Source: an uncultured Isosphaeraceae bacterium (GTDB lineage: Bacteria; Planctomycetota; Planctomycetia; Isosphaerales; Isosphaeraceae). Taken from it: DNA of 64,000 nt. Numbering within the stretch: position 1 is the first letter of the stretch; each line of letters begins with the position of its first letter. The translations under genes were made by a program, and so were the position numbers. Below the pieces are notes generated by a model. It was not told where the DNA came from. It did not search any database and saw nothing but the letters and a program-made list of their open reading frames with translations. Below are positions 9,250 to 18,158 of this stretch, one piece after another. The stretch spans positions 248,001 through 312,000 of the forward strand of contig CAMFLR010000003.1 of NCBI GenBank assembly GCA_945957605.1, written 5' to 3'.

Positions 9250-10154
9250 CGGCCAAGCCGCCGCGCTCGTTTTTCAGCGGCGGCGAGCTTCGAGGTGTGA
9301 TCGTTTTCGCGGTCATCATGGCCGTGGGTTGGCCGGTGATTCTGAACTACGCGCGCCCCAAGCAGCGCGAGCCCGAACCCCCGCCCAAACTCGATCCTCG
9401 TCCGCTGCAGCCTGACAAGGGGATCGAATTCGATCGCCTCGTCGATAAGACGCCCCTGGGCGCGCGCGATAACGCAGCCTACAAAATCCTGCTCGAGCGT
9501 GCGCGAAAGACGCCGCAAAGCGAGATCGCCAAGGTCGCGCGGCGCGACGTGATGTACACCCAGCTCTGGGACAAGCCGGAGCTCTATCGCGGTGTGCCGA
9601 TTCATCTTGAGGGCACGATGCGCAAGGCGCTCGCGCACGAGCAGGTGAACCCGGAGCTGGTGCCTGGCGGCCGCGTCGTCGAGTGCTGGTTCTTCACGCG
9701 CGAGGCGAACCAGCTTCCGCTCGTAGTTATGGTGGAAGACCCGCCCCCCGATATGGTGATCGGCTCAGAGATTTCGGAGCGGGTGATTATCGACGCTTAC
9801 TTTTTTCGAAATCTCCGCTACCTCGCCGGCGATGCTCCGCGTGCCGCACCTTTGTTTGTCGGCCGGCTGCGCTGGGCGGACGCCAACGTAAAAACGGGTG
9901 CGAAGGCGGATGCCGGTGCCGAGGCGAAACCGTTCTGGCAGAGTCCCGTCGTGCTCGTTGGTGCGCTGGTTGTGCTTTATGTGATTCTTCGTTTCACGCT
10001 GACGATTCAAAAAGCACGCCGGCCGATTGTCGCTCGATCTGGGCTGCTCGCCGATTCGAAGCCAAGCGAAGAGATCTCGAACGAAGATCTCACGAACTAT
10101 TTTGCATCGATTCCCGACGAAGAGGATAATCAGGGAATCGACCCCAAGACCTAG
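9246..10154 (+). CDS. Membrane protein of unknown function in the ExbBD operon
   Basis: A 302-residue protein starting at a GTG that overlaps the stop of the second ExbD gene. It has an N-terminal helix ('LRGVIVFAVIMAVGWPVIL', about residues 15-33), a periplasmic domain, and a C-terminal helix ('VVLVGALVVLYVILRFTL', about 230-247) followed by a cytoplasmic acidic tail. The domain between the helices includes 'YRGVPIHLEGTMRKAL' and 'PLVVMVEDPPPDMVIGSEISERVIIDAYFFRNLRYL', which looks like an OB-fold or small beta-barrel, but I do not assign a family. Tight coupling to ExbB/ExbD suggests it is an accessory subunit of that energised complex. Confidence 0.75.
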   Translation: MTAKPPRSFFSGGELRGVIVFAVIMAVGWPVILNYARPKQREPEPPPKLDPRPLQPDKGIEFDRLVDKTPLGARDNAAYKILLERARKTPQSEIAKVARRDVMYTQLWDKPELYRGVPIHLEGTMRKALAHEQVNPELVPGGRVVECWFFTREANQLPLVVMVEDPPPDMVIGSEISERVIIDAYFFRNLRYLAGDAPRAAPLFVGRLRWADANVKTGAKADAGAEAKPFWQSPVVLVGALVVLYVILRFTLTIQKARRPIVARSGLLADSKPSEEISNEDLTNYFASIPDEEDNQGIDPKT

Positions 10155-10180
10155 CGGAATCCACCTGCGAGGAAAAGCCG

Positions 10181-11308
10181 ATGCGTTTCGCCCTGATCAC
10201 GATTACGTGCGGCCTCATTCTCGCGGGAACGATTTCGCCGGTTTTCGCCGCCGATACAGACGCCGCGGCCACGTTGCTCAAAGATCGCGGGCTCAAGAAG
10301 GTCGGCACGACTTACGTTTTGTCGCAAGAAGCCGATGTCCAGAAGAAGCTGAACGACGCGCGTCTGCTTGGGCGGCAAATGAATCTCGCGCTCGAGCAGC
10401 AACAATCGCAAATTGCCGCGAGCCGCGAGAATCAGATGATGATTCGCGAGCTGACTCAGCAGCGCATCATGCTCAATCAACAGCTTGCGCAGCAATTGCC
10501 GCCGGCGCAGCATAACCAATTGGTCGCGGTGGTCAACACCGTGACCGATCGACTCAATCTCTTGCGCCAGGCTGAAATCGACGCCCAATCGCGTCCCGCC
10601 GACAATGGCTCGATCGGCAAGTCGCGCGAGGCATACGTCCAGGCAATTATTGAGTTGCGGCAGACCGTCGACGCCGCGACCAAGGCTTATGAAGAGTTGA
10701 ACAAAGACAAGGATGTGGTCGCTGCCATCGCCGCGATCGGCGGAGCGACAAAATCGAAGCCGACGCTTGGCCCGTCGAAGGCGTTCCTCAGCAACGTCAA
10801 GCTGCTGGAAAAGGCCGAGGCACTGGTGCTGAGCGAAACGGTCGAGCTGCGAAAGCAAGGCGGCATTTACTGGCTCGACGTCATGTTCAACGGCAAGGTG
10901 ACGAAGCCGATGGCGTTCGACACCGGCGCATCATCGGTCGTGCTTCCCGCCGACATGGCAGCCGAGATCGGTCTCAAGCCTGGTCCGAACGATCCGATCG
11001 TCAAATGCCAGGTCGCCGACGGTTCGATCGTTGAGGCGCGGAAGATGAACATCCCGTCGATCCGCGTGGGCAAGTTCACGATTCAAGACGTCGAATGCAC
11101 CGTGATGCCCGCTGACAAAAAGGATGTACCGCCGCTTCTGGGGCAGACGTTCCAGAAGAACTTCATGATCAAGTTCAGCCCCGAAGCCGGCTCGCTTACC
11201 CTCTCCCGAGTCGAAACTGGCGAGGCTCCTGCGACCGGCGCGAAAACCAAGGCAACGACCAAGTCGAGCACGAAAGCGACGAGCAAAAAGTCGGCGACCA
11301 AACCCTGA
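10181..11308 (+). CDS. Secreted retropepsin-like aspartic protease
   Basis: A 375-residue exported protein, with GAGGAAAA before the ATG. Signal peptide 'MRFALITITCGLILAGTISPVFA' at residues 1-23. Residues about 55-200 are predicted helical and coiled-coil like (many Gln/Leu/Glu). The C-terminal protease-like domain (about 230-345) has 'AFDTGASSVVLPADMAAEIGL', with the catalytic Asp at about residue 247, and 'PPLLGQTFQKNFMIKF', the usual pair of retropepsin landmarks (DTGAS and LLG). A single such domain implies a homodimer. The tail after about residue 348 is Ala/Thr/Lys/Ser-rich. It is last in the ExbB-ExbD-ExbD operon, so an envelope processing role linked to that complex is possible but not shown. 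Confidence 0.8.
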   Translation: MRFALITITCGLILAGTISPVFAADTDAAATLLKDRGLKKVGTTYVLSQEADVQKKLNDARLLGRQMNLALEQQQSQIAASRENQMMIRELTQQRIMLNQQLAQQLPPAQHNQLVAVVNTVTDRLNLLRQAEIDAQSRPADNGSIGKSREAYVQAIIELRQTVDAATKAYEELNKDKDVVAAIAAIGGATKSKPTLGPSKAFLSNVKLLEKAEALVLSETVELRKQGGIYWLDVMFNGKVTKPMAFDTGASSVVLPADMAAEIGLKPGPNDPIVKCQVADGSIVEARKMNIPSIRVGKFTIQDVECTVMPADKKDVPPLLGQTFQKNFMIKFSPEAGSLTLSRVETGEAPATGAKTKATTKSSTKATSKKSATKP

Positions 11309-11449
11309 GCGATCTGCTCACAGTGCGACTCTTCGCAAATTGCCCAAATTGCCCAGTAAATCTCGTGCGATGCTTGACACTATCTCCGGCGGTCCGTAGC
11401 GTGGACGCTAGGGAACGCGGGTGAGACGTCTTGCGCGAGGTGATGCGCG
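11309..11449. other. Intergenic region before the P-type ATPase operon
   Basis: Between the protease gene and the ATPase gene. It contains a short near-repeat of 'AATTGCCCA' near 11339-11354 and no clear hairpin. GAGGTGA around 11437-11443 is the ribosome-binding site of the downstream gene. A promoter is likely but I cannot assign boxes. Confidence 0.4.
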
Positions 11450-14400
11450 ATGCATCGCGAATTCGATCCTGATGATATGCATCACCTTAGGGCGCATGCG
11501 TTTGGCGACGACGGCCAGGCGCCCGGCGTGCCGCTTCACGATCATCGCCATCGCGGACCAATTGGCCTGACGCTCGTCCTTGGGCTGCTGCTTGCCGCCG
11601 ATTTGCTGTTTGGTGTTTTGGGGCTGCCCCAGCTTCGTGCACCCTTTGGCATTTCGCTGGCTCTGCTCGCGGCACTCATCGGTGCGGCGCACATTGTCTA
11701 TCACGCGCTCGAAGCGCTCTTCGCTCGGCGCATTGGCGCCGATATCGCGCTGGCGCAGGCGTGCATCGCCGCGCTGATCATTGGTGAGCCGTTCGTCGCC
11801 GCCGAGGTGGTTTTCATCGCGCTGCTCGGTGAAGTGCTCGAAGCCTTTACCTTCAGCCGAACACAGAAAGAAATCCACCGGCTCCTTGAACAGGCCCCCA
11901 AGACCGCACGCGTCAGGCGCGATGGCGACGAGTTTGATATCCCGGCCGCGCAAGTATTGGTAGGCGATGTGGTCATCGTCGCCGAAGGGGAGCGGATTCC
12001 CGTCGACGGCCCGATCATCGCCGGACGATCGACCATCGACCAGGCCTCGCTCACCGGCGAGCCGTTGCCCGTCGATCGCGGTCCTGGCGATGCGGTGTAC
12101 TCCGGGACGGTCAACCAGTTCGGCCGAATCGAGATCAAGGCCGAACGAGTCGGACACGAAACGACGCTCGGCCAGGTGATCGAACTCGTCGCCGATGCGC
12201 AGGGCAAGAAGGCGCCGATCGAACGCACCGCCGATCGCTACGCACGTTATTTTTTGCCGGTGGTCGAAGCGGTCACGATTGTTACTGTGATCGCAGGACT
12301 TCTGCTCGGCTGGCCCGATGTTTGGTATCGCGCGGTGGCCGTGCTTGTCGTCGCGTGTCCTTGCGCGCTCGTGCTTGCGACGCCCGCCACAGTGCTTGCC
12401 GCGATGGCCTGGCTGGCGCGTCATGGCATCTTGATCAAAGGGGGCGTGGCACTCGAACGCCTCGCCAGTTGCGACACTTTTGCGTTCGATAAAACCGGCA
12501 CACTATCACTCGGCAAGCCGGAGTTAGGTTCGATCGTCGCGCTTCCCGGCTGGACCGAAACCGAGGTCCTGCGACTCGCCGCAACGGCCGAACGCGGCAG
12601 CAAGCATCCGCTCGCAATCGTCATCGCGCACGCAGCCGCCGAGCAGGAGCTCGAGCCATTTCCCGCGTCGAATGCGCAGGCACTTCCTGGACTAGGCGTG
12701 TCCGTGCACTGGCGTGCCGTCGGTGATGCACCCGACGCCGCTCCTCACACGATCCTCGTCGGCAATCGCCGCCTGCTCGAAGAGCGCGGCGTGCCGATCG
12801 ATGATGATGCGCTCGCTGCGCTTTCAAGTGTCGATCACCGTGGCGAAACGCCGGTGCTCGTTGCGGTCGATCAGTGGGTTGTGGGCGTGATCACCGCGCG
12901 CGATCGCATTCGCCGCGAAGCGCACGAGGTGATTCAGGATCTGAAGGATCTGAAAATCAGCGAAATTGCTGTGCTCACGGGCGATCGCCTGAGTGCGGCA
13001 AGGATGGTCGCCAAAAAGGTTCATATCAGTACGATTGAGGTAGAACTTCTTCCCGCTGGCAAGGCCGAGTGGATCGCCGAGCGGCAGGCGGCTGGCCGCA
13101 AGGTGGCGATGGTTGGCGACGGTATCAACGACGCTCCTGCTCTTGCGCAGGCACAGGTCGGTATCGCGCTCGCGGGAATGGGGGCCGATCTCGCGGCCGA
13201 GGCGGGCGATATTGTCGTCCTGGGCGAGCCGCTCGTCGTCTTGCCGAACCTGGTGAAGCTCTCGCGGGCGACCGTCAGGATCATTCGTCAAAATATCATC
13301 ATTTTTGCGTTCGGCTTGAACGCGTTGGCGATGGCTTCGGCTTCGCTGGGAATTCTCGGGCCAATCGCCGCGGCGGTTTTGCACCAGTGCGGCTCGTTCC
13401 TGGTGCTGCTGAACGCGATGCGGCTGCTCTGGTTTGGCGATTGGGGTTCGACGCCGGTTGGCAAGCTGCTGAAAGGCTTGCGCGGGAGCGTCGCCAGTTG
13501 GGATGAGGGTGTTGATCTCAGTGGTATTGGTATTGCGCTGGCCATGCGCTGGAAGCTGCTTGCGGCCGGAGCAGTCGTCGCGGTGCTTGTTCTTTACGCA
13601 ACTTCCGGTTGGGTCGCGATCGAGTCAGACGAGCTTGGATTACTCCAGCGCGGCGGGCGCTATCTGGGAACGCTCGAACCTGGCCTGCACCTGCGCTGGC
13701 CGGCACCGTTTGAGAGTGTCACCCGTGTGGCACCAGCACGCGTGCGAAGTGTGAAAGTTGGCTTTCGCAGTGAGGATGTTGTCGCCGTTCCAAATCGTGC
13801 TGGCGGATGGGCACGGTCGACCGGCGAACCAATCGCTCGCGCCGAGGATGAGGCGCTTGTGATGACGGGCGATGGACAGCTCGTCGAGGTGACGGTCGTT
13901 GCGCAATATCATCTCGATACAAAGTCGGATGCCCTGCGGCGTCACGTCTTTTTTGTGAAGGATATCGACGAATCGCTACGGTCGCTGCTTGAATCATCGC
14001 TGCGGGGCGCGGTTGGCCGACAGTCGCTTGATGGCTTGCTCACTCGCGACCGGCAGAACGTCGAAAAGGCGACCGCCGCCGAAATCCAGGCACGAGCCGA
14101 TGCGTATGGATTCGGCGTTCTGGTCGATCGCGTTTCGTTGCAGTCGGTGCACCCGCCGCGTCCGGTGGCTGAGGTTTATCACGACGTCTCGCGCGCGGAG
14201 AGCGATCGCGCGCGGAAGCTGATCGAAGGAAAGACCTACGGCCTCGAAAGCTCGAAGCAAGCGACCGGAACCGCGAGCGTGAAAACCACCTCCGCCGAGA
14301 TCGAGCGATCACGCGCGAAAACCCGCGCCGAGGGCGAGGCTGACGCGTTCATTAGCAAGGTGATCGCGCGGGCGGCCTTGCCTGGCCTTACCGATCATCG

Positions 14401-14581
14401 TCTCTACTGGGACGCTGTTTCGCTGGTGATGGCCGGCAAAACGAAGCTCATTCTCGACCCGGATAAAAACAATCGTCGCCGGCACGTGATCTTGCCCGAG
14501 ATCCCGTTCGCGCCAAGCCTTGATATGCTCGCAACGCCCGTCGGCCCACCGTCGCCAACTGGCCCGTTACGCACACCTTGA
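11450..14581 (+). CDS. P1B-type heavy-metal ATPase fused to an HflK-like SPFH domain
   Basis: A 1043-residue protein with two unrelated parts in one frame. Residues 1 to about 680 form a P1B metal-transporting ATPase. It starts with a His-rich stretch (about 1-38) instead of a CxxC HMA domain, then membrane helices, actuator 'SLTGEPLPV', metal-site CPC at 303-305, phosphorylation site 'FDKTGTL' (D347), 'SKHPLA', and 'GDGINDAPALAQAQVGIALAG'. The helix usually holding the second metal-site motif reads HQCGS (His 645), which is not the Cu or Zn type. At about residue 699 a new membrane helix starts ('MRWKLLAAGAVVAVLVLY'), followed by an SPFH/HflK domain ('GLLQRGGRYLGTLEPGLHLRWPAPFESV') to the end. 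GAGGTGA precedes the ATG. Two SPFH genes follow. Substrate is unknown. Confidence 0.9.
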   Translation: MHREFDPDDMHHLRAHAFGDDGQAPGVPLHDHRHRGPIGLTLVLGLLLAADLLFGVLGLPQLRAPFGISLALLAALIGAAHIVYHALEALFARRIGADIALAQACIAALIIGEPFVAAEVVFIALLGEVLEAFTFSRTQKEIHRLLEQAPKTARVRRDGDEFDIPAAQVLVGDVVIVAEGERIPVDGPIIAGRSTIDQASLTGEPLPVDRGPGDAVYSGTVNQFGRIEIKAERVGHETTLGQVIELVADAQGKKAPIERTADRYARYFLPVVEAVTIVTVIAGLLLGWPDVWYRAVAVLVVACPCALVLATPATVLAAMAWLARHGILIKGGVALERLASCDTFAFDKTGTLSLGKPELGSIVALPGWTETEVLRLAATAERGSKHPLAIVIAHAAAEQELEPFPASNAQALPGLGVSVHWRAVGDAPDAAPHTILVGNRRLLEERGVPIDDDALAALSSVDHRGETPVLVAVDQWVVGVITARDRIRREAHEVIQDLKDLKISEIAVLTGDRLSAARMVAKKVHISTIEVELLPAGKAEWIAERQAAGRKVAMVGDGINDAPALAQAQVGIALAGMGADLAAEAGDIVVLGEPLVVLPNLVKLSRATVRIIRQNIIIFAFGLNALAMASASLGILGPIAAAVLHQCGSFLVLLNAMRLLWFGDWGSTPVGKLLKGLRGSVASWDEGVDLSGIGIALAMRWKLLAAGAVVAVLVLYATSGWVAIESDELGLLQRGGRYLGTLEPGLHLRWPAPFESVTRVAPARVRSVKVGFRSEDVVAVPNRAGGWARSTGEPIARAEDEALVMTGDGQLVEVTVVAQYHLDTKSDALRRHVFFVKDIDESLRSLLESSLRGAVGRQSLDGLLTRDRQNVEKATAAEIQARADAYGFGVLVDRVSLQSVHPPRPVAEVYHDVSRAESDRARKLIEGKTYGLESSKQATGTASVKTTSAEIERSRAKTRAEGEADAFISKVIARAALPGLTDHRLYWDAVSLVMAGKTKLILDPDKNNRRRHVILPEIPFAPSLDMLATPVGPPSPTGPLRTP

Positions 14582-14631
14582 GGCGCCCTGCGGCCTCATT
14601 GTTTCCGATATTTGCGATTGGGAGTTTGTGG

Positions 14632-15612
14632 ATGCGTCGTCTGGGTCGTCTTCTATTTCTGCTCGCCGCGACCGGCCTGGTCATTTTCCTGTTCGCGCGA
14701 TCGATCGTGGTCGTCGACGAAACGGAATATGTGATCATTACCGAATTTGGCCGTCCAGTGATCATTTACGGTTCGCAAGAAGGCGACAGCGGTTTTCATT
14801 TCAAATGGCCGTGGCGTTCGGTGCGTCCCGTCGATCGTCGCCTCCGTGTTTTTGATCCGCCGACGCGTGAACTGATCACGAGCGATAAGCGCAACCTCGA
14901 AGTTTCGAGCTATGTCGTCTGGCGCGTCGTCGATCCCGATCGCTTCGTTCGTTCGGCCGGCACGCTCGAAACGGCGGAGGAACGCTTGAGCGAACGAGTT
15001 TCCGCTGCGCTCAGTCATTTGATGGGCACGCGCGAACTCGCGTCAATTGCCTCGACCGATCGCAAGGTCTGGGCCCTCGATACATTAACGTCGGAACTCG
15101 TGAAAACGCTTGCACCTCCAGCCAAGGACGAGCTTGGCATCGAACTCGTCGACGTCCGTTTGCGGCGATTCAACTTCCCCGTCGAAGTCCGTCCCGCCGT
15201 TTTCGACCTGATTCGTAGCGAGCGCAAGCAAGTCGCCGCCGTGCTCCGAGCCGACGGCGATGCGCAATATCAGGTGCTCATCAGCCAGGCCGATCGCGAG
15301 CGAGATGGCATTCTCGCAAAGGCCGAGGCCGACGCCGAACGGATCAAGGGGCAGGGGGAGGCCGAGGCGATGCGCGTGCTCAATGAAGCACACGGCCGCG
15401 ACCCCAAGTTTTACGAGTTTCTCCGCACGCTCGAAACCTATCGCTCGATTCTCGACGACCGTGCAACCGTCATTCTCTCGTCTGCCAGCCCGCTCTTGAA
15501 GTTGCTGATTCAAGGGCCCGGCGAAGATCTCCTGCGCGACACGCCGCCCGTCCCCCCCGCTCCCGAAGCGAGTTCCGGCGAAAAAATTGCCGCGCCTGGG
15601 GAGAAGAAATAA
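14632..15612 (+). CDS. SPFH/band 7 protein, HflC-like
   Basis: A membrane-anchored SPFH protein of about 326 residues from the ATG at 14632, chosen because GGGAG lies eight bases upstream. The frame is open upstream to a TTG overlapping the previous stop. The N-terminal helix 'LFLLAATGLVIFLFARSIVVV' is followed by 'DETEYVIITEFGRPVIIYGSQEGDSGFHFKWPWRSVRPVDRRLRVFD', an HflC-like start, and later 'KQVAAVLRADGDAQYQVLISQADRERDGILAKAEADAERIKGQGEAEAMRV', the long coiled coil typical of HflC/HflK. In the known E. coli system HflKC cages around FtsH control protease access. Here the partner is the ATPase-SPFH fusion and the third SPFH gene, so a hetero-oligomeric membrane assembly is inferred. The tail is Pro/Ala/Gly rich. 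Confidence 0.88.
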   Translation: MRRLGRLLFLLAATGLVIFLFARSIVVVDETEYVIITEFGRPVIIYGSQEGDSGFHFKWPWRSVRPVDRRLRVFDPPTRELITSDKRNLEVSSYVVWRVVDPDRFVRSAGTLETAEERLSERVSAALSHLMGTRELASIASTDRKVWALDTLTSELVKTLAPPAKDELGIELVDVRLRRFNFPVEVRPAVFDLIRSERKQVAAVLRADGDAQYQVLISQADRERDGILAKAEADAERIKGQGEAEAMRVLNEAHGRDPKFYEFLRTLETYRSILDDRATVILSSASPLLKLLIQGPGEDLLRDTPPVPPAPEASSGEKIAAPGEKK

Positions 15613-16532
15613 TGACCAGGCGCAAGCTGCTTGGCGGATTTCTGGTCGTCGTTGCCGGCAGCATCGGCGTGCTCGCGAGTGGAATCGTCACCGTCGGTCC
15701 CGGCGAAGTGATCGTCGTCCGGCGTCTCGGTCGCGTTCTCTCCGACTCGTGGGGACCAGGGCTGCATCTCGGCCTACCGCGAGGGCTTGATCGATACGAA
15801 CGCCTGCGGCTCGAAGAGGTGCGCAAGATTGAAGTCGGCCTCGCGGGACTCGCCGGACCGAACGACGATCCCGGCGCGGGCGAGTATCTCACTGGCGATC
15901 TCAATCTGCTTCGTACCCGCGCTGTCGTGCAATATCGCGTGTCCGACCCGCTTCGTTTCGTGCTCGCCGCCGATCGTCGCGACGACATTCTCGACCGACT
16001 CTGCGAAGCATCACTCGCGCGAGTGCTCACGCGAACGCGCATCGATGGCGTGCTTCGTGACCAACGCCCCGAGGTCTCGGCCGAACTGCTCAGCGACCTT
16101 GAAAAACGTGCGTCTCAATATGGCCTGGGCGTGCGGATCATGGGGGTGAGCCTGACCGACGTGCAGGTGCCAATCGAGGTTCAGCCCGACTTCGCAGCCG
16201 CACAAACGGCTCTAAGCGATAAGGAACGCCGCCAGTTTGAAGCGAAAACGCGTGCAGAAACAATGATGATTGCGGCGAAGGGCTCGGCGAAGGCGATCGA
16301 CGAAACTGCGCGATCCGAAGCGAGGCGAACGGTCGAGCTTGCGAACGCTCGCGCGAGCCGGTTCATCGCGATTCTGTCCGAATTTCAGCGTGCCCGAAGC
16401 GCGACCGCGAAAGGGCTGTACCTTACAGCCATTCGCGACATGACAACGCGGGTCCGCCGGAAGATTGTCACTCCCGACGAACCCGTCGATCTCAGCGTGA
16501 TTGGCGGCGAACGACCTGCCGGCTCGCGTTGA
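15612..16532 (+). CDS. SPFH/band 7 protein, HflK-like (third SPFH member)
   Basis: A 306-residue protein whose ATG overlaps the preceding stop by one base (TAATG), which suggests coupled translation. One N-terminal helix ('LLGGFLVVVAGSIGVLASGIV') and an SPFH domain ('VGPGEVIVVRRLGRVLSDSWGPGLHLGLPRGLDRYERL', then 'LLRTRAVVQYRVSDPLRFVLA', 'RIDGVLRDQRPEVSAELLSDLEKRASQYGLGVRIMGVSLTDVQVP'). An Ala/Glu/Arg coiled coil follows. It resembles HflK more than HflC. The three-gene run ATPase-SPFH, SPFH, SPFH is tight and therefore likely one operon. The gene ends only six bases before the convergent peptidase gene, with no visible terminator between. Confidence 0.88.
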   Translation: MTRRKLLGGFLVVVAGSIGVLASGIVTVGPGEVIVVRRLGRVLSDSWGPGLHLGLPRGLDRYERLRLEEVRKIEVGLAGLAGPNDDPGAGEYLTGDLNLLRTRAVVQYRVSDPLRFVLAADRRDDILDRLCEASLARVLTRTRIDGVLRDQRPEVSAELLSDLEKRASQYGLGVRIMGVSLTDVQVPIEVQPDFAAAQTALSDKERRQFEAKTRAETMMIAAKGSAKAIDETARSEARRTVELANARASRFIAILSEFQRARSATAKGLYLTAIRDMTTRVRRKIVTPDEPVDLSVIGGERPAGSR

Positions 16533-16538
16533 AACGAC

Positions 16539-18158
16539 TCAGAAAAGGTCGTTGGCGAGTTCTTGAATCGCCTGTTCAAACGCGTCGAAAACCGCGGGTG
16601 CGTTCTCGAATGCCGCGGGGGCGGTCAAGTCGGGAGTGGTCAACTCTTCGTCTGCATTCAGCGCGAGCGTGCTGGTGATCATCACTCCGGCACCCGTCGA
16701 ATGGGCCAGCGCGATCGACACGTTGTGTTGAGCGACCGCGTGTTTCGCTCCCTTGTTCGCCTTGGGATGGGTCTTGGGCTGCGGTTTGGGTTTCGGCTTT
16801 GGGGCTGGGTGTTTCTTGACGACGGGGGTCTTGGTTTTGCCCTTCTTGCCCTTCGTCGTCCCTGTGCCAGTGCTGGTTTCAGTACCAAAGCCAGGCCACC
16901 AAACGCCGGTGTTCGGCGGAGTCGTTGAGCCGCCGGTGGTGGTGCCGCCCGAACCCGATGTCGAGCCGGTCGATGTCGAGCCGCCTCCGACGATCGTGCC
17001 GGGCGAGCCGGCTTGCGCGACCGGAAGTGCCAGATGGACCGTCGATGTGATGAGCAATCCAGTCGGCGTGCCGAGACCGGCTGTCGAGATCGTCGTGCTG
17101 CCGACGTGAAAGCCCGCGTCCGCCGCTGCGGTTGCGTTCGTGACCGTGTGGAAATTTCCGGCGACGAGCGAATACAGGAGCGGAAGAGTTTGCGTGGCGC
17201 CGTCGAGGCTACCCTGGCCGCTCAGTGCGAGTCCCTGGTCGATGATCGAGATAATGCCCGCCCAGGCCGGTGTGCCCAGGCTCGTGCCACCGACGGTCTG
17301 CCAACTACTCGTGTTGGTCGATGGCATCGTGAAGTAAACAGACACACCAGTGTTGGGATCGCCCAGGAACGAGACGTCCGGCACTGCGCGACGGCCCGTC
17401 GTTTGTACGTGGTTTTGATACGCGGGCTCGCTCTCGAACGCGCTCAAACCCCAGCCGCTGCTCGTCCAGAGCGATTCGCTCGCGTAGCCGCCGTTGGAAT
17501 CAATCGCGAGCGACGTACCGCCCACCGAAAGCACATTCGGCGAACTCGCGGGCCACTGTGCGCCACCGGCCGCGCCTGTATCTCCGCTCGCGGCGATGAA
17601 GGTAATTCCTGTGTGGCCGGCGGGCGTGGTGAAGGTGGAGTCGTAGGTCTTTTCGTTGGGCATCTCCGGACCGCCCCAGCTCATCGAGATCGCCACAACT
17701 CCCGGCGTATTTCGCGCGGTGTTGATTGCGTCGACGAGCGCGGAGGTCGCGTCGGACGTCGCTTCGACGACGATGATATTCGCGCCGGGCGCGATCGCGT
17801 GGGCCCATTCGACGTCGAGGGTGGTCTCACTCGCCCAACCGTCGTTAATGTTGTTCGGGCCGCCGAGATTGATCTGTGTCAGCGCAGGGTCGGGAAGGCC
17901 GAACGTCGTGTCGAAAACGTGCAGGTCGGATGCGAGGTTCGGCGTGTAAAACGCGGCGACAATCGCGATCGTTTCACCCGTGCCATCGGCCGCAACCGTC
18001 TGGCCTGAGAGTGACGTGAACGTCAGGCCGCTGAGGCCGTAAATATCTTTGATCTGGGTCGGCGAGAAACCTGTCGGCGAACCCACGCCCGAGAGCAAGC
18101 AGCGTTCATCGAGGCAATCGACGGACGGTCGGAGAACCCGACGGTTCCTGCGGACCAT
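16539..18158 (-). CDS. S53 family (sedolisin-like) peptidase, first copy
   Basis: A 539-residue exported serine-carboxyl peptidase. The N-terminus 'RRNRRVLRPSVDCLDERCLLS' is the planctomycete-type leader seen on many secreted proteins. The catalytic domain starts almost at once, at about residue 30, so the usual long pro-domain is absent. Catalytic residues visible by family pattern are Glu111 and Asp115 in 'ETTLDVEWAHA', Asp193 in 'AASGDTGA', and Ser293 in 'GGTSLGTPAWAG'. The C-terminal calcium-site region is degenerate: the usual 'D-[IV]-T-x-G' and 'G-x-D' pattern is not found, although 'GLGTPTG' remains. From about residue 390 a Ser/Gly/Thr linker leads to a Lys/Pro-rich stretch (about 435-475). 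It is a paralogue of the next gene upstream. Confidence 0.9.
   Translation of the reverse strand: MVRRNRRVLRPSVDCLDERCLLSGVGSPTGFSPTQIKDIYGLSGLTFTSLSGQTVAADGTGETIAIVAAFYTPNLASDLHVFDTTFGLPDPALTQINLGGPNNINDGWASETTLDVEWAHAIAPGANIIVVEATSDATSALVDAINTARNTPGVVAISMSWGGPEMPNEKTYDSTFTTPAGHTGITFIAASGDTGAAGGAQWPASSPNVLSVGGTSLAIDSNGGYASESLWTSSGWGLSAFESEPAYQNHVQTTGRRAVPDVSFLGDPNTGVSVYFTMPSTNTSSWQTVGGTSLGTPAWAGIISIIDQGLALSGQGSLDGATQTLPLLYSLVAGNFHTVTNATAAADAGFHVGSTTISTAGLGTPTGLLITSTVHLALPVAQAGSPGTIVGGGSTSTGSTSGSGGTTTGGSTTPPNTGVWWPGFGTETSTGTGTTKGKKGKTKTPVVKKHPAPKPKPKPQPKTHPKANKGAKHAVAQHNVSIALAHSTGAGVMITSTLALNADEELTTPDLTAPAAFENAPAVFDAFEQAIQELANDLF

Noticed and set aside
17013-18008. An Arg-rich frame of 331 codons on the plus strand
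   Set aside because: Shadow of the S53 peptidase gene, whose catalytic motifs are intact.
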